Part shown: piece by piece, positions 25,150 to 37,244 of the stretch | How positions within the stretch are numbered: position 1 is the first letter of the stretch | Layout of the letters: each line of letters starts with the position of its first letter | Source: Glandiceps talaboti | Lineage: Eukaryota; Hemichordata; Enteropneusta; Spengelidae | Length of the DNA: 64,000 nt | NCBI RefSeq assembly: GCF_964340395.1 | Contig: NC_135558.1 | Location: 4,482,001-4,546,000, forward strand | Direction of reading: 5' to 3' | Program-made: the position numbers and the translations under genes | The notes under the pieces: generated by a model | Told to the model about the DNA's origin: nothing | Databases searched by the model: none | Seen by the model: only the letters and a program-made list of their open reading frames with translations

Positions 25150-27656
25150 ACGTGGTTACTTCACAAACGTGAGTTGTATGATTGATGCGATCTTAGAATA
25201 GTTTTTGAACAGAACACTTTTGGTGATGACAGTGTAATATTGACTAGTTGACTGCAATTTTCAAGTAATTAATTTTTAAATATAATTTAATTTTTAACTA
25301 ATTAATTTTTTTTATTTTTAACGAAATTTACTGCAGACTTTTGCCAGGCTTGTCATTTCCAAAGTTCAATCCTATTTGAATATAAAATTTGCTAAGCAGA
25401 CGTTTCTCTTACTAGTAAATACATGTCTATAACAGGTTTAGTTCTTCCACGGTCTGGTGTCTGCAGTTATACAAGTACATTGAATGTACTTGTATAACTG
25501 CAGACACCAGACCGTGGAAGAACTTGTATTGATATACATTATGTAGATAGTTTATGTATTTGTGTAAATTTCATTACTCATGCATGTTTGGTGTTTGTTT
25601 TTGTTTATTTATTTTCCTTGGTTATTTGTTTATTTGGAACACAGTTCCTGGGTTCCATGAGGTTTAATTTTAGTAAAATTTGAATCAAAGACATGAAATC
25701 AGTGCCAGACAGATTCAGCTTTAGTGTAATTGCAATAACAGCAACTGTAACTGTACTTTAATACCAGCATTCAGTGTATCTGCCAAATGAGAATTATTTA
25801 TTGCCAGACAGTATCTTGTAATTGTATGTAGTTTCAAAGTCTAAACTTCATAATACAGATAAAACTGCTAGTGGTCATATGAAGTTTGGCCTCAACTGAC
25901 CTAGTGGGGTCAAAGGTTATAGTTGTATACACGTAGCATTACTGTGTCAGCTTGTAAACAGATTTGAGGTTTGTTCAATTTCATCCTGAGTGTACCTGTT
26001 TAAAGATCTTACCCCGAAATTTGAAAACATGTTTATGGTATATTTGTTGGAAATATGGTAGCAATCACATATTGAGATCACTGTTATATCCATCATGTCC
26101 ATGCCGAGTTCATGCTACTTGCCATCATTAGAAATCTCCATTACAGATTTCATATACTTCCAGGCAAATAAAATTCCAGAACTTTCTAGGAGTTTTTCAT
26201 CACTTTTCAGGGAGTATTGAGATCAACTTTTATCACTTTCCTGGAGTATTGACAAGTGAATTAGTTATTTGTAACCACACATGCTTTGTAATACATATTT
26301 CTCACCTTTCCAATCATTGCTTTATCAAAGTAACATTGATTGTTCAGTCAAAACATTTTCTGGGAGTTTTCAGGAGTCAATTACATTTTTCTGGGCATTT
26401 TCAGGAGTCCATTCTTGGACTTTCCAGGAGTGTATGAACCATGTATTATCCAATGTCATTTACATAATATGCATACATGTAGGGTCAGACCTCTGTCAGT
26501 ATCCAATGACCATTGAGTATATTTCAACAAATATCATGACTTACAAAGCTTTTCATTCTGATAGAAAGTAACAAAGAAAGACAAAAAATCTGGACTATTT
26601 TTTCTTAGTTTTATTATAATCAGACATAACAAAACACTACAAGATTTTACAAAAAAGTCTGTAAAATGAAGATTTTCTCTTTCTTATTGATGTCCTGGGG
26701 GAAAATACAAGTGACCTAGGGGGCCTTGTCACTTCAAGTCCCTAGATGAATAGTGATTAACCCTTTGGTCATGAGTATTTTCTGACTGAATGAGGAAATA
26801 TTGAAATATTGGGGAATAATATACATGTAATTACATCCCCTTACAGTCAGAATTTAAGAAAAATCGGAGCATTGGAGCGTTTTGACTCATATCTCAAATA
26901 ATGCAGAACCAGTTATGTAGACATGGGCTGTTGTGACATATAAGGACCAGGGTATAAATCCATACTTTCTGCTCAAAGGAAATAACTTGGAGTGTACATA
27001 GTATGATATAGTATATTCCACTCTTGGTATCCTTGGAACCTTAGTACCAGTCACCATATAAGGATGTAACACAGTTTGTGGGCAGTGTAGGGACAGTACA
27101 GAGACATACATGTCATTTGTTTTCATTTTATGAATCATCATCCTCCTAATTATAAAAACATTCAGTTGATGTTATTTGCAGTTGTATAACCCCTTCCTTG
27201 AATTTTCAGCACACAAGTAGTATTTTCCAGTATGGCAGTGCTCATGAGTATACATTGACTGTACAGTTCTATTGTATCACATATGATCAGAACATTTAAA
27301 GAAAGGCAATGTGTGGTGGGGGTTTATACACAGAAATCATTCCCTGATTTTGACATTCAGCTGATGTTGTTTATCCAAAAAACTCCTGTCTTGAGTTTTC
27401 AACACATTTTCCAGACAATTAGTTTTCAGTATGGCTGTGGTGGAAACACGATGTCTAACATCATGTATGGTCCATCTATGACATCATATATCATGCATCG
27501 ACATCATGTATGTATGTGACATCCATTGAAATCATGTATCAGGTATCAACGTTAGGCATGTATGATCAATCCATCGACATACATTATCATTTCATTTCAC
27601 CCTCAAACCTGACAGTCATTCCTGTAGTCTAGTCTCTTCTGTACTGTCCTACTTCA
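25150..27656. other. Intergenic between SMYD and MED22
   Basis: About 2.5 kb upstream of the SMYD gene and downstream of MED22. It holds a perfect palindrome at 25440-25524 and loose repeats of CAGGAGT around 26190-26430. I see no coding exon. Confidence 0.6.
25440..25524. repeat. Perfect 85-bp palindrome (42-bp arms, 1-bp spacer)
   Basis: The arm AGTTCTTCCACGGTCTGGTG... is repeated exactly in reverse complement around a single central G at 25482. A transcript would fold into an uninterrupted 42-bp hairpin. No flanking element structure is visible. Confidence 0.97.
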
Positions 27657-28955
27657 TCATTTGTATCGTGATGTATAGTATTCCTCTTCTACATCATACA
27701 AGTCTACAGCTACCTCGTCTCTTAAACGCATTAATTTATGATCATATTCTGTCTGGGCTTTCTTTAAGAACTGAGTTCTCTGAGCAATAGATTCATTCAC
27801 AGATGGAAAGTCATTGAGAATAAGAAATTGTTTCAAATCAGCTGTCAGTTTCATTAATGATTCACCAGCTCTAACCTGTAAAAAGAAAAGAAAGAATTGT
27901 GGTTCATGTATTGACATAATATTTTCTTCCAGGGTTTGTATTATAAACAGCTCTATATATAACTATGAAGTATAGTCAACATACTGGTAAATTCAAAGAA
28001 AACTTATGTATTGAGTGATACTAGTAAATGTAATATAACCTGAACCTGTTATAAATTTACAAAAAAGGATTTTTACTCTTACAATTGACTGATTACACCT
28101 TATATTAGTTGTAAGTGTTGTAGGAAGACCCAGAGCTAGGCCTGAAAACTTGCCACACAATAGCCTTTGTGCTATGTGACCTGTGGTCACTTGTTCTAGA
28201 GTTAGCTGAATTGCCTGAGTGTCTAGTAGCTAGACTAACCTTACACAAGTTAAAAGTCTGAATACAATGATTATCATCTTACTTTTTGAATGAATAGTTA
28301 ATTATGATTCAAATTTTTGACTCCTTGGGTAATTGTTTAACTAATAAAACCCAGTTAATACTGATAAAGGAATAGAGTTCTTACAATATTAGCAGCTCTG
28401 ACATGTATTTCATTCTGGTCTTGTTCAGCCTGTGTGTACCTGGATACCTGGGTCTCTTCTTCCACCTACATGGCCAAAATACAATCAGAAAGTGTTTAAC
28501 TTATGTGTACACAGAAAGAACTGAAATAGGGTGAAATAGCTATTAGAGCATACAAAGGCCATCTGAAGTATATGTAACACACAGGTTTATAATTCAAGAT
28601 TGGAAGTCTACCATAGAAAAGGCTTTATGGTATGACTATGCATGCATGTGTGTGTGTGTGTGTGTGTGTGTGCATGTGTGGTGTGTCTGTCTGTCTGTCT
28701 GACAAATAAAATAGTTATCCTCTAACCAATGTATTTAGGAATTTACTAGTATTCAGTACTTAAATACTGTTCATACATATTTATCATTTTTTTAATGAAA
28801 TTACTTCTCTACCTTGAATATTACATTACCTTAGAAAGTTTGACAATTTCTGTAAAGTTGTCCAACATTGACTTTACATCATCTTTCAGCCTCTTGTTAT
28901 AGGACTTAAGCAATGTATCTTTGCTTTGAGGGATGCTTCGCTGTGGTCCCGCCAT
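27657..28955 (-). CDS. MED22: MED22 (SURF5), Mediator head subunit
   Basis: Subunit of the Mediator head module that links activators to RNA polymerase II. Three coding exons: 28830-28955 ([20 protein letters not shown], then [18 protein letters not shown]), 28385-28465 ([20 protein letters not shown]) and 27657-27875 ([20 protein letters not shown], ending YYTSRYK). It totals about 141 residues and matches vertebrate MED22 over its helical core, ending soon after the core as in the shorter isoform. A non-coding first exon probably ends at a donor near 29177. It is head to head with RPL7A, the arrangement of mammalian Surf-5/Surf-3. Confidence 0.95.
28650..28702 (+). repeat. (TG)n and (TCTG)n microsatellite in MED22 intron
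   Basis: A run of TG dinucleotides followed by TCTG tetranucleotides. Confidence 0.95.
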
Positions 28956-29177
28956 CGATCTTCCAGGTTCAAGATACACTGCTTTACTCAAAGCCTGAGT
29001 TCACAACTGGGATGACTGTCAATATGCATGTGCCAATCCTTCGACTGGAATGGGAAAAAACAATAACACAGTTCACAAAGACTCCATGGAGTTTGATATT
29101 TGATTAATTCGATAGCTTCACTTACTTTCTATGCACAGTGCTAACTGATACGACATTAATTGTAACAATGACTTACC

Positions 29178-29379
29178 TAGCACTTTACAGTTACAACCGT
29201 TATTATCTTCACACCTGCTTGAAGTTTTCAAAACATTAACCCAGCCCAGACAACCTGCCTTCACGGATCAACTTGAATCATAAAAACCGGAAGAGCCACC
29301 ATGATGTTACCCACAATGCACCGTGCACTCAAATCTCGCGATACTTTATGTGGACGGCCTTTTTCCGGCTGCCTCCAAG
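29178..29379. promoter_or_regulatory. Bidirectional promoter of MED22 and RPL7A
   Basis: The two first exons diverge from an interval of about 200 bases or less. On the plus side CTTTTTCCGG near 29359 is a 5'TOP-type start for RPL7A, followed within about 20 bases by the ATG. No TATA box is evident. Growth-dependent translational control of RPL7A through the TOP tract is the expected mode. Confidence 0.7.
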
Positions 29380-32300
29380 ATGGTGCGTAAATATTGAACC
29401 AGTCAATGAAATTACATCCAGTAAAATCGACTACATCTATCTGTTTTCTAGTCTCAGACTTCTGATTACAATAAAGTATTATATACTTGTTCATTTGATG
29501 TACCTATTTGTTCATTTTGAAATTTGTAAAGATGAAAATTCGCTCTATTTACGTGATGTCATTGAGGTCGTTTTGCACATGATTCGCTTCGTGCAACGTG
29601 AACGTACTGGGATCTACGTACGGTACATGTGTATTCATAAGTTTAGACGATGCATGTGTAAATGTCGGTGCGCAGACCAATATCGTTTATCCCTGAATGT
29701 ATGATATCTTTAGATTTATTTTGTGTCTCTTTTCAATCTCACAGCCTAAAGCAAAGAAACCCGCCAGGGGGAAGAAGGTGGCCCCAGCCCCCTATGCTGC
29801 TAAAACAACAGCACCAAAAAAGGTGGTCAATCCTCTTTTTGAGAAGAGGCCAAAAAATTTTGGAATTGGTAAGTGTAGAATTTATACATTGTGTTCAAAT
29901 GTTTAAATATATAAGATACAGTATCCAGTGCAGCAAACTAATGTACAACTGTTGGCAGTGATAACATTGATCTAAACTTCTAATAATGCAAGATTTCCCA
30001 AATCCCATGTTATATTTTGTTGTGTCTTTCATTCAGCTTTTAATGTTTTGTAGTTTTCTGTATGTGCTGCTAACACGTGAAGATTTTGACAAGTAGAGGA
30101 AAGAAGCAAAGCATCATTACTAATGACATGATGTGTTCACTGTAATAATTGTTGTACTGACATGATCAACAAAACTACAAGTCAATTGCATGTGTGCCAA
30201 ACCAGACTGCATGCTTACTGAGTTTTAATTAATGTCTGATGAATGGAAGGCTAGAATCACAACTGTATCACAACTCTAGATCTTCCATTTGTTGGGAAGG
30301 CTAAATTGTGCCAAGTCTGTTGATCACATATATAGTACACACATTTAATATTAAGGGATGTCATAAACAAATGTGGCAGCCACTGAGTTGCAAACCTGGC
30401 AAGTTGTACTCTTAAGCCATGGAAAGTCATTTTATTCGTTGTACCCCCATGGCTTGCTACAGAGAAAGGCTTCTCCCAGTTTTATCAGATGTAGGGGTAA
30501 ATTACTATCAAACAGTGGATGAAGCAGATCTGCTTTGCTGGTCTGATCTGAAATCAGCATTGGACTTGTAGCATTGGTTTGGTCATATGTCACTGTACAA
30601 AATAGACAAACAAATTTTGAGCTACACATGTGTACGAGTAATCACTTGTCAAAAATGTATTTTACAAAAAGCAAGCTAATGCTTGGAATTTTTGCTCTGT
30701 ATACCCATAGGTCAAGACATCCAACCCAAGAGAGATCTAACAAGATTTATCAAGTGGCCAAAATATGTACGTCTTCAACGTCAAAGGGCTGTTCTTTATC
30801 AGAGATTGAAAGTACCACCAGCAATCAACCAGTTTACCCAGACTTTAGACAGACAAACAGGTAAGAGCAACAACAAATTACTCAGATTTTAGACAGGGAA
30901 GAACAAACAACAATATACCTCTGTCCAACCTCATTAGCAGCAATGGTTATTCATATTCTTTGTTTACATATACTGTCATTCTGATAAAGTGGACAAGTAT
31001 GCAAGTCTTGATCATCAATATGTGTATTGGTCTTGTCACTGCCTTCAAACAAAAGATGTAAGCCGTCTTGTAAAAAGATTTGTATTGTTAGTGCTTCATC
31101 TATGTCATGCATTTGTTGTAGAGTCGTGAATTATCTCTTGGAATGAATAAAAACATCAGGGTATTATACTGTACTATTTTATTCATTCTGTTAAGAAAAA
31201 TGCAAGGTACAGAAAGAGCCTTGTCAGTATCATGAGTCGAAAACAAAATGAAATCCTTTTCACAAATGTTTTCCTGCTCAATGAAGGAAAACATTTGGGA
31301 ATAAAAAAAATCTGCCTGTGCAACCTTAATTTAAGGAAAATTAGAAAAATAGTGGTGATATTTAATGAATTGTCTCATATTTTGAGCATCACAGAACCAA
31401 TGATATAGACCTATATTAATGTGATGTAGGAGTAGTAAAGACATCCCATATTTTCTGTTCAAACGTGTTGATTTGGTTTGTTCTTGGATGACACTCACCA
31501 AAGTAAAAAAAAATTATGTCTGTGATTTTATATGAAAGAATTCTCCCAATATTTAGGATGTATATATCTTTTAATCCCCAGCTACTCAACTTTTGAAGTT
31601 AATGAACAAATACAGGCCAGAAACCAAACAAGAGAAAAATGCTCGTCTGAAAGCTAGAGCTGAAGAGAGGACTAAGGGTAAAGATGATGTCCCTACAAAG
31701 AGACCACCAGTCATCAGATCTGGTATCAACACAGTAACTTGTCTGGTAGAATCCAAAAAAGCACAACTGGTTGTTATTGCACATGATGTTGATCCTCTTG
31801 AGGTGTGTAACTCAGTCTTTTCTTTTCTAAGACTTTACATTTGCCCATTTCTAGGCCAATAGCAATGATTTGAAAATTGAAAGACAACCTTTGCAACAAT
31901 AGCCTAGAAATGCTGCTGTTCAGAACTTGTTTACTCAGTTGTAGACAATTAAAAACTGGCTTTGCAGGTGCCGAAATCTTCTCCTTATCAAACTGACCAT
32001 GTTGATACAAAATAACATCAAGTGCCTCTGATGCAGGTTCATGCCATGTTCTTATCAGTTTGTTTATGTCTGTGAAAGTTAGTCATTTTGCCATATACAA
32101 TATGTTTGACTTTCACAGACATAAACAAACTGATAAAACATCACCTGAATCTATATCTGAGGCATTGTATGCTATTTTGTATCAGTGTCTGTTAGTTTGA
32201 TGAGGAGACTTCAGCACCTTCAAAGCTTGTTTTAATTGACCACTACTGATAAAGCAACATTCGGATCAGAAGCATGTCTAGACATCTATTGCAAGGGTTG

Positions 32301-33706
32301 TAATATGTTGCTAAAGATGTAGGCACTCTTGGTGTATTCATGGTTCTCTGCCATGCTAGTTTGCTAATAAGGTAGCAAGCATACATTAAATTGAAAAGAT
32401 ACCTTGATAAATAATAATTATGTCACCTCCCTGTGTACATACTTCTAGTTCTACATAAACTTTACGTAAATTATTTTTTCAACTTGTTGGACATCTTTTG
32501 GTGTGTGTAGTATATTTATTGTTAGCAGAAAGATTGCTTGTACAATATAGGACATAAATATTTATGTTGTGTAGATGTCACATGACATGAGCACTTCAAT
32601 ATTACATGCCCTGCTGCAATGATGCTTGAATTTCTTCACCTGAAGACACTGTGTTGATCAAATAACGAGCTTTTTAATACTGAGCAGTAACAAGGGTAAT
32701 CACAAAGATGAGTTTAAATATTTGGTTATTGAGCTAGTTTGGTTTGAATCTAACTCTTAACATCGCCATTTTCAGATTGTCATCTGGTTGCCTGCTCTTT
32801 GTCGTAAAATGGGTGTACCATACTGCATTGTGAAGGGCAAAGCCAGACTCGGAAAACTTGTCCACAGGAAGACATGTACAAGCTTAGCGATAACAACTGT
32901 CAACCCTGAAGATAAACCAGCCCTCAACAAAGTGGTAGAAGCAGTGAAAACCAACTACAATGAAAGGTTTGAGGAGGTAAGTGATGCCAACATAAGTGTT
33001 CATGTAGTTGATGGTTGTAGAGAAACTGGAAGAGACTTTAACTTATCGTTGTGGGATACTTATTATATAATCACTTAGCTGTAATTACTGGTTGTACAGA
33101 AACTGGATTATGGATATTCAGCATTTGAATAAATTCTAACTAAATGTGGAGACACACATCATTATAATGATATAATACGGATAAGTACGTTTATGGTTTT
33201 CATGAAACTTTCAGAAAGTATACAGTCAAGTTATTTGCAAGATGTTCAGAAATTATTGACTTGCAGCAAATACCACTACTTGTATATCTTGCAGTGACAC
33301 TGCATAGAAACCAAAATTCATTGGAAAAAGTCGTTACTTGCAGGAGAATTATGAATGTGGTAGCATTATACTTGTCCACCTAAGTAGAGTCTTATTATAA
33401 TTCTGGTACATGCAATCAGCTCTTGCCCTTTTGCGATGATGCTTGAATTTCTTCACCTGATGAAATCATGAAGAACTAAGAAACGAGCTTTTTAATACTG
33501 AGCTATAACAAGGGCATAACAATAATGTGTAAAAGTACTTGTGGCAGTTATTGGTAGACGTGAGTGATATTTGACATTGTCTCTTTGTCTCTCCACATTA
33601 GATCCGTCGTCACTGGGGTGGTGGTATTATGGGTGCCAAGTCCCAGGCAAGAATCAACAAACTTGAAAAGTTAAAGGCTGCAGAATTGGCCAGCAAGATG
33701 CAGTAA
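29380..33706 (+). CDS. RPL7A: RPL7A (SURF3), ribosomal protein eL8
   Basis: Large-subunit ribosomal protein eL8, an RNA-binding L7Ae-family member. Six exons: 29380-29382 (only the ATG, before GTGCGT), 29745-29868 ([20 protein letters not shown] to NFGIG), 30711-30860 ([20 protein letters not shown]), 31582-31802 ([20 protein letters not shown], then [12 protein letters not shown]), 32776-32976 ([20 protein letters not shown]) and 33602-33706 ([20 protein letters not shown], ending ASKMQ). Length is close to the family's 266 residues. A first coding exon holding only the start codon is also found in the human gene. Two introns carry SNORD36-like snoRNAs. AATAAA follows near 33768. Confidence 0.98.
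31860..32314. repeat. Long imperfect fold-back (about 200-bp arms) in RPL7A intron
   Basis: The two halves are inverted copies around about 32090. The innermost 27 bp (TTATCAGTTTGTTTATGTCT and on) are a perfect match, with a loop of about 30 bases. Farther out, TCAAACT, GATACAAAAT, CAATTAAAA and ACAACC(C/T)TTGCAA recur in mirrored order with mismatches and small indels. It could be a palindromic DNA element or an inverted duplication. Confidence 0.9.
32609..32692 (+). ncRNA. SNORD36: SNORD36-like C/D-box snoRNA in RPL7A intron, copy 1
   Basis: C box ATGATGC at 32619, D' CTGA after TTGAATTTCTTCAC, D box CTGA at 32680, short stem CTGC/GCAG. The D guide AACGAGCTTTTTAA is complementary to 18S UUAAAAAGCUCGU; the D' guide is complementary to 28S GUGAAGAAAUUCAA. 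Vertebrate SNORD36 copies use these targets and also live in RPL7A introns. The next exon starts 93 bases after D. Confidence 0.88.
33424..33515 (+). ncRNA. SNORD36: SNORD36-like C/D-box snoRNA in RPL7A intron, copy 2
   Basis: Same two guides as copy 1 (TTGAATTTCTTCAC and ACGAGCTTTTTAATA), with C box ATGATGC at 33436 and D box CTGA at 33498. An outer GCCCTT/AAGGGC pairing can close it. The next exon starts 101 bases after D. Confidence 0.88.
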
Positions 33707-33799
33707 TCTTATGGCTTCTGACATCACTGTATTTTGACGAGAAAGTGAAGTCTGTAATTTACTGTGAAAATAAACCAAGTATTCTGAAGAGAACTTGTG

Positions 33800-35023
33800 T
33801 ATGTGGTGTGCGTCCATTACTATTAGTGTGAATGCGACACTCAAAGCAGGACAGGCCATATGCTGTAGACACATATGCACAGCTTACAGTCCAGGCATAC
33901 ATAGGGGATTAGCCTCTACGATTGATGTTATGGTCTTCCATCTTGTGGAGGCTTAGAAATGGGACATGGCACACACCATTGAACATGTTGTGTTATATCA
34001 CAGAACACCAGGTCACTGAATCAGTTGTCTGGTGTTCTTCAGTCTTGCCAGGGAGTCCCAGATAAACACATTACCAGAATTTATCTACTGCACCTGCCTT
34101 ACATTTGACTTAAATTGTGTCACACTCAAAATAAATTAGCAGACCTATCTGAACTGAGGTTAGGTAGTACTATGGCAATGTGTCCATCTGTGTGTGTGAG
34201 GAAGAGAATGAGGGCTGAATTTTTTTAGTATTTGATATGGATGGAAGGAGAAATTGAATGGTAATCCCCTACAAGAGAATAAAGTTGAAATATTAAAGTT
34301 TACCATATTCTCTTTATTCGGTGTAATGTAAACCAATGTACAAAGCATAATGATATAAAGTGATATCAGTTTTCACCTTGATATTGATGTCCTGATATTT
34401 GTGGACAGGATAGGAAAATTAACTCATCTCATGTTGTATTTTGATTTCCACATGATCAACACATCAAATAAATAGTCACAATTCCTGCAGTATTAAAAGC
34501 AGGTCTTCAAACTCCATACATAATCACCTTTTGTTTGTCACCCATATAAAGGATTGGAAGTCCATGTACAAAACTAAAGCACTACTAGTTGTATCAACCC
34601 TATACTGGTATGAGGTGTCAAATTCTTGCAAACCAGAGCTGACATTTCTTCCGCAGCACTGCAAAATATCAATATCACCTCTTGTGGTGTGGCTTTGAAG
34701 GTGCTGTTACAGAGGCTATGGTTTACGACAATGGAGGTACCAGGGTGGTATTATTTTGTTGGGCAGGAGATCCAATATTATTTTCATCTGACCACCACAT
34801 ATAAGTTTTACTGTTTGTGTAACAAAAAAACATGACATAGTTCTATATCAGATATTTTGTGTCCATAGACTGGTCTTTCAGTTTCTTGTTTGGTTCTTGT
34901 AATTTTAACCACAAAAGTGAATTCTCAAACGTTCATATTTCCGAACAGCTATAGCATACTAGAGAACACACATATTGTGATCATACTTGGTAACATGTAA
35001 TTAAAATTTGTGTAGATTTGGAT
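33800..35023. other. Region between convergent RPL7A and SURF1 3' ends
   Basis: Contains the RPL7A polyadenylation region on the left and the SURF1 3' UTR on the right. The gap is about 1.2 kb, far longer than the reported few tens of bases between mouse Surf-3 and Surf-1. Nothing else is evident. Confidence 0.6.
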
Positions 35024-37153
35024 CTATAGTGGTGGTTTAATAAGCTTCCTCTTCTTAAAAACTGCCAAGTACCACATCAATGTTGTTGCTGCACATAGAC
35101 TGTACCTACAAATAAACATATAAAATAATTGAGTTGAAATTTCACAGCTGATTGAAATATGTGATCAATGAACTCTTCTCCTCAGATATCACATTTTGGT
35201 ATAACTTCTTAATCATGTATACACTTACCATGTAATAATATACTGCCAGTGTTCATTTCTCAAATTCACCCTTGTTTGGCCTCCAAATGGTCCACCTGGT
35301 ATGGTGCTTTCTGAAAGGACAGTATAAAAACTTACTCAACTTCTATTCCTCATTTATACCTTAGAAAAGGGTCAAAAGAAGATTTTCTGTGCGAGTACTA
35401 TTATATAATAGATTGATACCTTGGCAGTATTCCTCACCCACCCTGCCTACCAGCCATCTTGAAGTGTAGAATGTGCAGTTTTATATTGGTTTGTGTGTAA
35501 TTGTATGAAACAGAGCCAGTGAACACTACCCTGCAATGGGCTGTAACTCACATCTATACATATACTTACCTAGATTAGCATCTACATATATTGGTTCAGT
35601 GCCAGCATACTTTGACATGGCATACACATCCCTATATAACCATCTATTGCGAGCAATGTCATTCTCTGGAGAAAAAGTAGGTCTCTGTAATATGAAATAA
35701 AGATATAATTTGACTACATGATGATAAAAATCCTCTCAAATGTAAAGAATGTTACTGAATGCCCTATAAAAAAAAAAAAAAGCAGATATGACATTGTGAT
35801 GATGACAGTTTTTTTGCTAGAGGCAAGAAGAACAGACTGGCATTCTTGGCCAGCTCTGAAATCTCTTTGCTATTCTATTGCTAGTACTTACATTTTATGA
35901 TTTCCTAAACACCTACCCTAGTACTCATAGCATGATTAGAACGATTCATTGTATAGATGAAGGATTTTCATGGACAGCCATGATGCTTGTTTATTTGTCA
36001 AATACAGTTGAACAATTTCATGATTCTACATAGTAATCAAGGTTATTACCTTTTCATGGCATCTTATGATTGCAACAATCTCAACTTCATCTTTAATCTG
36101 CAAGAAAAACAACAGAGGATTTGTTTTCACAGTGAGCAAAAGGATTTCCCTGCGAGATTGCATTGTACACTATTGGAAATAACATTGTAATTTGCCAGAA
36201 AAAAAACCCAGGTCTGATTTCACGGTGAGCACAATGATTTTCATAATGATAATCACTGAAGAATGCCTTGTTTTGTCAAAGTGGGGATTTGGAAGGACCA
36301 GTGGCAAAAGTGCACTGGTATGAGTACATTTCTGAAGGACACTTTGGGTAAAAATTATCACTACAACGTAAACAAGTTGCTCAAAAATGAAACTTTACAC
36401 AGATGTAACACAACTAGTGAACAAGTCTAATCTAATTAATCTAATCTATTTTTAATCAAAAATAATTTGCCAGACTCCAGAGCAATAATTCTGCTCAATA
36501 GCACCAATAACGGTCAATCCACACCCTTGAAATAAACCTTTTAGGGAATGCTCCAATTTTGATTGGCTTGTACATAGACCCTCCACCAACTATGGAGAGT
36601 CTATGATTCAACTTATGAGTGGCTTGAGTTTGTCATTACAGCCATTATATGTATTGCACACAATTTTTGTTAAATTTGATAACAAGTGTATTTATTGCCT
36701 ACCTGTCCCTGAGGTCTGCTTTCTGGATTAATCCTATCTCTAGGAACCCAGCCTCTGTTTACCAAAATATTTATCCTACAAAAGAAACAATTAAAAGATA
36801 TTATAAGGACAATAAAATAGAATTGAAATTGTTTACCTTGATGAATATAGAGTTTATAGGAAAAATATCCTATCATAATGGAAATTGTTGATATTTCACA
36901 TAATACAGGCAGCTAAAGGCTCTGTGATCTGCTGTGCCAGTTTGATTCTTGATTTATATTACTGGTACTATAAGAAGCATAGACACAAGTGAATTTACTA
37001 CAGGGTCTATGTAAGAAGCCATAATGTATATGCATATTGGCTGCGGATTTATTTGGTAACTAAACTATGTTAATCAGGGGAGTATCACGAAAGTTGGGTC
37101 CCAGTGAGTGGCAGTCATGTAGATATGTAGATGTGTGTGTGTGTGTGTGTGTC

Positions 37154-37184
<31 letters not shown>

Positions 37185-37201
37185 CTGTCTGTGTGTGTGT
37201 G

Positions 37202-37244
<43 letters not shown>

